A stretch of DNA of 6,851 nucleotides, taken from contig JANYKF010000266.1 in assembly GCA_025361665.1 (NCBI GenBank), forward strand, positions 1 through 6,851, in the 5' to 3' direction. Source of the stretch: Clostridiaceae bacterium. Lineage in GTDB: Bacteria > Bacillota > Clostridia > DSM-8532. How positions within the stretch are numbered: the first letter of the stretch is position 1; each line of letters begins with the position of its first letter. Below are positions 4,344-6,851 of the stretch, piece after piece. Position numbers and translations under genes: made by a program. Below the pieces are notes generated by a model, which worked only from the letters and a program-made list of their open reading frames with translations, was not told where the DNA came from and did no database searches.

Positions 4344-6851
4344 TCAAACCAATGGAATCACAAGGGTTTCTCCAGCCAGCAGCATGAACCCGTCTTCCAA
4401 CTCGACGACACCCTCCCTGATATTGGCGGATACAAAACGGACGCCGGTTTCGGAACGGCAATCCAGGCTGAGGGCACGCACACCGGGATACGGAATGGCA
4501 GACCCCGGATGGTTCAGAGGAAGGGTGCCGGCTGCCTTGTCAAATGCCGTCTTGTCCAGCGCGAGCTCGTGCAAGGGAAGGGAACCTGCCATCAATTTCA
4601 GTTCGACTGCCATCATTCCCTGAGTGAATGCGCCCCATCCCGCATCCAGCGACCAGAAGCAGCGGAAGGCTTCGTCCGCCAATTGCATCTGTCCGGCCGG
4701 ATTTGATTCCGATTCCGCCAGTCCCCGACTGCCGGAAATGACCGGCCGGAATCCGATGCGGCCCTTCACCATGTCATAGGAAAATCCGCTCAAGGCATTC
4801 AACAGAGCGTAACTGGCCATCGAGCGCGCGTAATTGCTGCCGCATTCGAACTCGTTCCACGGATTCCGCTTCTCGCCGTCGAACCGGGATCGGATGACGC
4901 GGACAATCTCCAGTCCCTCTTCCACCATGCCTTCCTGAATCATGTGGATGGCCGCCTGATACTCGAACCCATTCATGGTCTCCTCGCAGTAGGGAGCCGG
5001 GACTACCGGTTTGTAAACCCCTTCCGGCCAGTCGCAGATGACCACGCCGCCTTCATCATTCAGGGAATACAGCCGGCACGGATTGAAGAAATCCCGAAAA
5101 CTGCGTTTGTAGTTATTGATGTAAATTGCCCCCAGGGCTTTTTTCACCTGATCCGGACGGAATATCTCGCCAAGGCCGATGAGGTTGGCGTGCCATTGGG
5201 CCAGCACCTGGTCGATGGCGCTGCCCTCTCCGATCTGGTACTTGATTTCCTGCGCCTCTTCGTTCCAGTAGGCCGACATCGTGGAGTCGCCAAAAAGAGA
5301 AGTGCCGCTGTCATACCGTTCCAGCAGCCCTTTATCCTTCAAATCGATTTTCTGCATGTAGTATTCGCCGTTGAAAAGGTTCAAGTCGGCCCACTTCTTG
5401 CCTTTGGTGAACAAGGCGCCATATTCGGCCACCGTCATTTTATCTCCAAGGAATTCCGCCATTTCCTTGCCCGCCTTCAGCGCGCCCAGATACAGGCCGG
5501 TCAGCCAGGAATTGGGACCAAAAAGCTCCATGTCGAGGGTATGGTGCTGACGGCCTTCCAAAACCCCGTCCTTATCCGCATCCCAGCCATCTTCGTTCGT
5601 GGGGGACCAGGCGAAGGCGATATTCTTTTTGATGGCCTCCCAGTGTCCTTTCAGCCATTCCGAATCCCCTGAAATCTTCCATTCGCGATAAGCCTTCAGC
5701 ACGCCGCCAAACTGCCCGTCCGCACAGGGCCGGAATGTTCCGCGTTCGCGTCCGACCGGCAGTTGCAGGCGGAAGACCATGCCTCCGTCATCCCGCATGT
5801 TGCGGGTGAAGTCCAGATCCCGCATCGATCGTTCCAGTTTCGGAAAAAGAAATGGCAGTGCATAAGCATAATTCCAGACATGGGTACAGGAGCCTTCGCA
5901 GCAGCCGGCTTCACAGCCGCAGCCTTCCCACCCGTAAAAGGAACCGTCTTCCAGCCTGAGGCAGGTTGGCGACTTCAGAATGGAGATATTGGCGGAAACC
6001 GCTTCCAGTACTGAATCCGGCAGGGTGGATGAATACAGGGTGTCATGGAACAGCCGGGTTTCACGGTACAGCCTGTCCCAGTTCGCCATTGCATATCGGG
6101 ACGTTGCGAAAGAATGCTCGAAAACCGTCGCATACCAGTTCTTCCAAGTTCCGGCTGTATTTCCCGACGTGCCGCAGCACCCGTCCTGGTCATTGCAGCA
6201 ACTGGTGGCTTTGGCAGAAACGGGCTCTGCTCCGGAAACTGCCTCCGCTTTTGCATCCGGCAGGGGGTTCCAGTAATTCGTATTGTTCGGAAAATTCCAT
6301 GCAAGCAGAAATCTGACTGTGCCGGACTGCCCCGGGCTAAGCTTCAGATGGGCCGTCAGCGTTCCCATGTCGGAACGGGCAGCCGGATCTGCCGGATATG
6401 TCCTGTTGTGAAGCTTTCCTGGTGCTGAGAAATCACGCCAGAATACACCCAGGCTGTCGAACCAGCGCCCGCGAAACCAGTAATTCTGGTATCCGGTGTC
6501 CGCCGCATCCGTAGCCACGCACAAATCGCCATGGGAAGGATCCCCGCGACCCGCATCGTCTGAGCGAAGGTGGAGGAACCGCACCCCATCGCGGGTTTCC
6601 GTCGTGTTGAGCAAAGCGCCGCGCGTGAGGGGGTTCGCGACGGAAAACGCCACGGTATAGTCTATGGGCGCGGCATCGGTATTTTCAAGCGTCACCTCGA
6701 AAAATGCCGCCGGGAGGCTGGAGTCGTCTTCATTGCGCGGAATGAAGGGATTCCAGGCCGAAAGCCCGGCCTTTCCGGGAAATTGCGGATCCGAGAAAGA
6801 AAGGTTGGCAAAAGGATAGGCGCCTTCAAACGTGACATCCCGGAAATGCGG
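4344..6851 (-). CDS. GH116 (GBA2/DUF608-type) glycosidase, N-terminus beyond the window
   Basis: GH116 enzymes are retaining beta-glucosidases, beta-xylosidases or glucosylceramidases with an N-terminal beta-sandwich and an (alpha/alpha)6 barrel. The frame is open from the window edge to TGA at 4344-4346, giving 835 visible residues counted from base 6851. Translating above GTG 6695 gives FEGAYPFANLSFSD and WNPFIPRNEDDSSLPAAFFEVTL, which are GH116 N-terminal features, so GTG 6695 is not the start and a preceding segment is missing. Residues up to about 240 form the beta-sandwich. The barrel carries SFYGWEGCGCEAGCCEGSC then THVWNYAYALPFLFPKLE. The Glu at 5895-5897 (visible residue 319) aligns with the GBA2 nucleophile. 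HHTLDMELFGPNSW holds the acid/base Asp at 5532-5534 (visible residue 440), 121 residues later. Cysteine-rich patches at 6174-6200 and 5886-5921 are notable. No signal peptide can be judged because the start is missing. The family call is secure; the substrate is not. Confidence 0.92.
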   Translation of the reverse strand, partial: PHFRDVTFEGAYPFANLSFSDPQFPGKAGLSAWNPFIPRNEDDSSLPAAFFEVTLENTDAAPIDYTVAFSVANPLTRGALLNTTETRDGVRFLHLRSDDAGRGDPSHGDLCVATDAADTGYQNYWFRGRWFDSLGVFWRDFSAPGKLHNRTYPADPAARSDMGTLTAHLKLSPGQSGTVRFLLAWNFPNNTNYWNPLPDAKAEAVSGAEPVSAKATSCCNDQDGCCGTSGNTAGTWKNWYATVFEHSFATSRYAMANWDRLYRETRLFHDTLYSSTLPDSVLEAVSANISILKSPTCLRLEDGSFYGWEGCGCEAGCCEGSCTHVWNYAYALPFLFPKLERSMRDLDFTRNMRDDGGMVFRLQLPVGRERGTFRPCADGQFGGVLKAYREWKISGDSEWLKGHWEAIKKNIAFAWSPTNEDGWDADKDGVLEGRQHHTLDMELFGPNSWLTGLYLGALKAGKEMAEFLGDKMTVAEYGALFTKGKKWADLNLFNGEYYMQKIDLKDKGLLERYDSGTSLFGDSTMSAYWNEEAQEIKYQIGEGSAIDQVLAQWHANLIGLGEIFRPDQVKKALGAIYINNYKRSFRDFFNPCRLYSLNDEGGVVICDWPEGVYKPVVPAPYCEETMNGFEYQAAIHMIQEGMVEEGLEIVRVIRSRFDGEKRNPWNEFECGSNYARSMASYALLNALSGFSYDMVKGRIGFRPVISGSRGLAESESNPAGQMQLADEAFRCFWSLDAGWGAFTQGMMAVELKLMAGSLPLHELALDKTAFDKAAGTLPLNHPGSAIPYPGVRALSLDCRSETGVRFVSANIREGVVELEDGFMLLAGETLVIPLV

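Noticed and set aside
4330..4364. Six-base inverted repeat (CTTGTG/CACAAG) as a shared terminator
   Set aside because: The stem is short, the loop is over 20 bases, there is no U-tract, and it overlaps the GH116 coding end.
4944..5672. Open frame of 242 codons on the plus strand
   Set aside because: It lies entirely antisense to the GH116 catalytic domain, whose motifs are unmistakable. It shows no recognisable motif and is a by-product of the codon bias of the real gene.
6693..6695. GTG as start of the GH116 gene
   Set aside because: The frame upstream stays open to the window edge and encodes recognisable GH116 N-terminal sequence, so the gene starts outside.

Overview
The window looks like a bacterial chromosomal segment, probably a fermentative, carbohydrate-degrading member of the Clostridia/Firmicutes or a similar gut or sediment lineage. 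This is inferred from a lipoprotein signal followed by a Pro/Thr linker, strong GGAGG-type ribosome binding sites, an HD-GYP protein with a multi-domain sensor kinase, and two glycoside hydrolases. The taxon cannot be fixed from the sequence alone. By eye, GC content is about 42% in the first 550 bases and clearly above 50% in the kinase and hydrolase genes.

Layout. Bases 1-129 are an almost seamless tiling of five different palindromes (inverted repeats with 10-13 bp arms and loops of 0-3 bases). About ten bases later the sequence becomes an HD-GYP phosphodiesterase domain (about 139-690, +). It has no upstream part of its own, and an in-frame TGA at 550-552 interrupts it. Next, on the same strand, is a hybrid sensor histidine kinase (PAS-PAS-HisKA-HATPase-REC, 717-2704). 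A one-base deletion near 2211-2214 splits it into a kinase part and a receiver part. The receiver ends 4 bases before the start codon of an intact secreted lipoprotein glycosidase of clan GH-A, GH30-like (2709-4280, +). After a 63-base convergent gap comes a large GH116 (GBA2-type) glycosidase on the minus strand (4344-6851), whose N-terminus lies beyond the window.

How it fits together. The three plus-strand genes are closely spaced (26 and 4 bases) and may form one transcript: a c-di-GMP hydrolase domain, a hybrid kinase and a cell-surface glycosidase. Both signalling genes carry exactly one lesion as read, while both hydrolase genes are open. This means either a decaying signalling module next to a functional saccharide-degradation pair, or errors in the sequence. 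GH30 and GH116 both contain beta-glucosidase, beta-xylosidase and glucosylceramidase-type enzymes, so the convergent pair could act successively on one beta-linked glycan (inference). The most unusual structure is the tiled palindrome array at the left edge and its abrupt junction with the HD-GYP domain.
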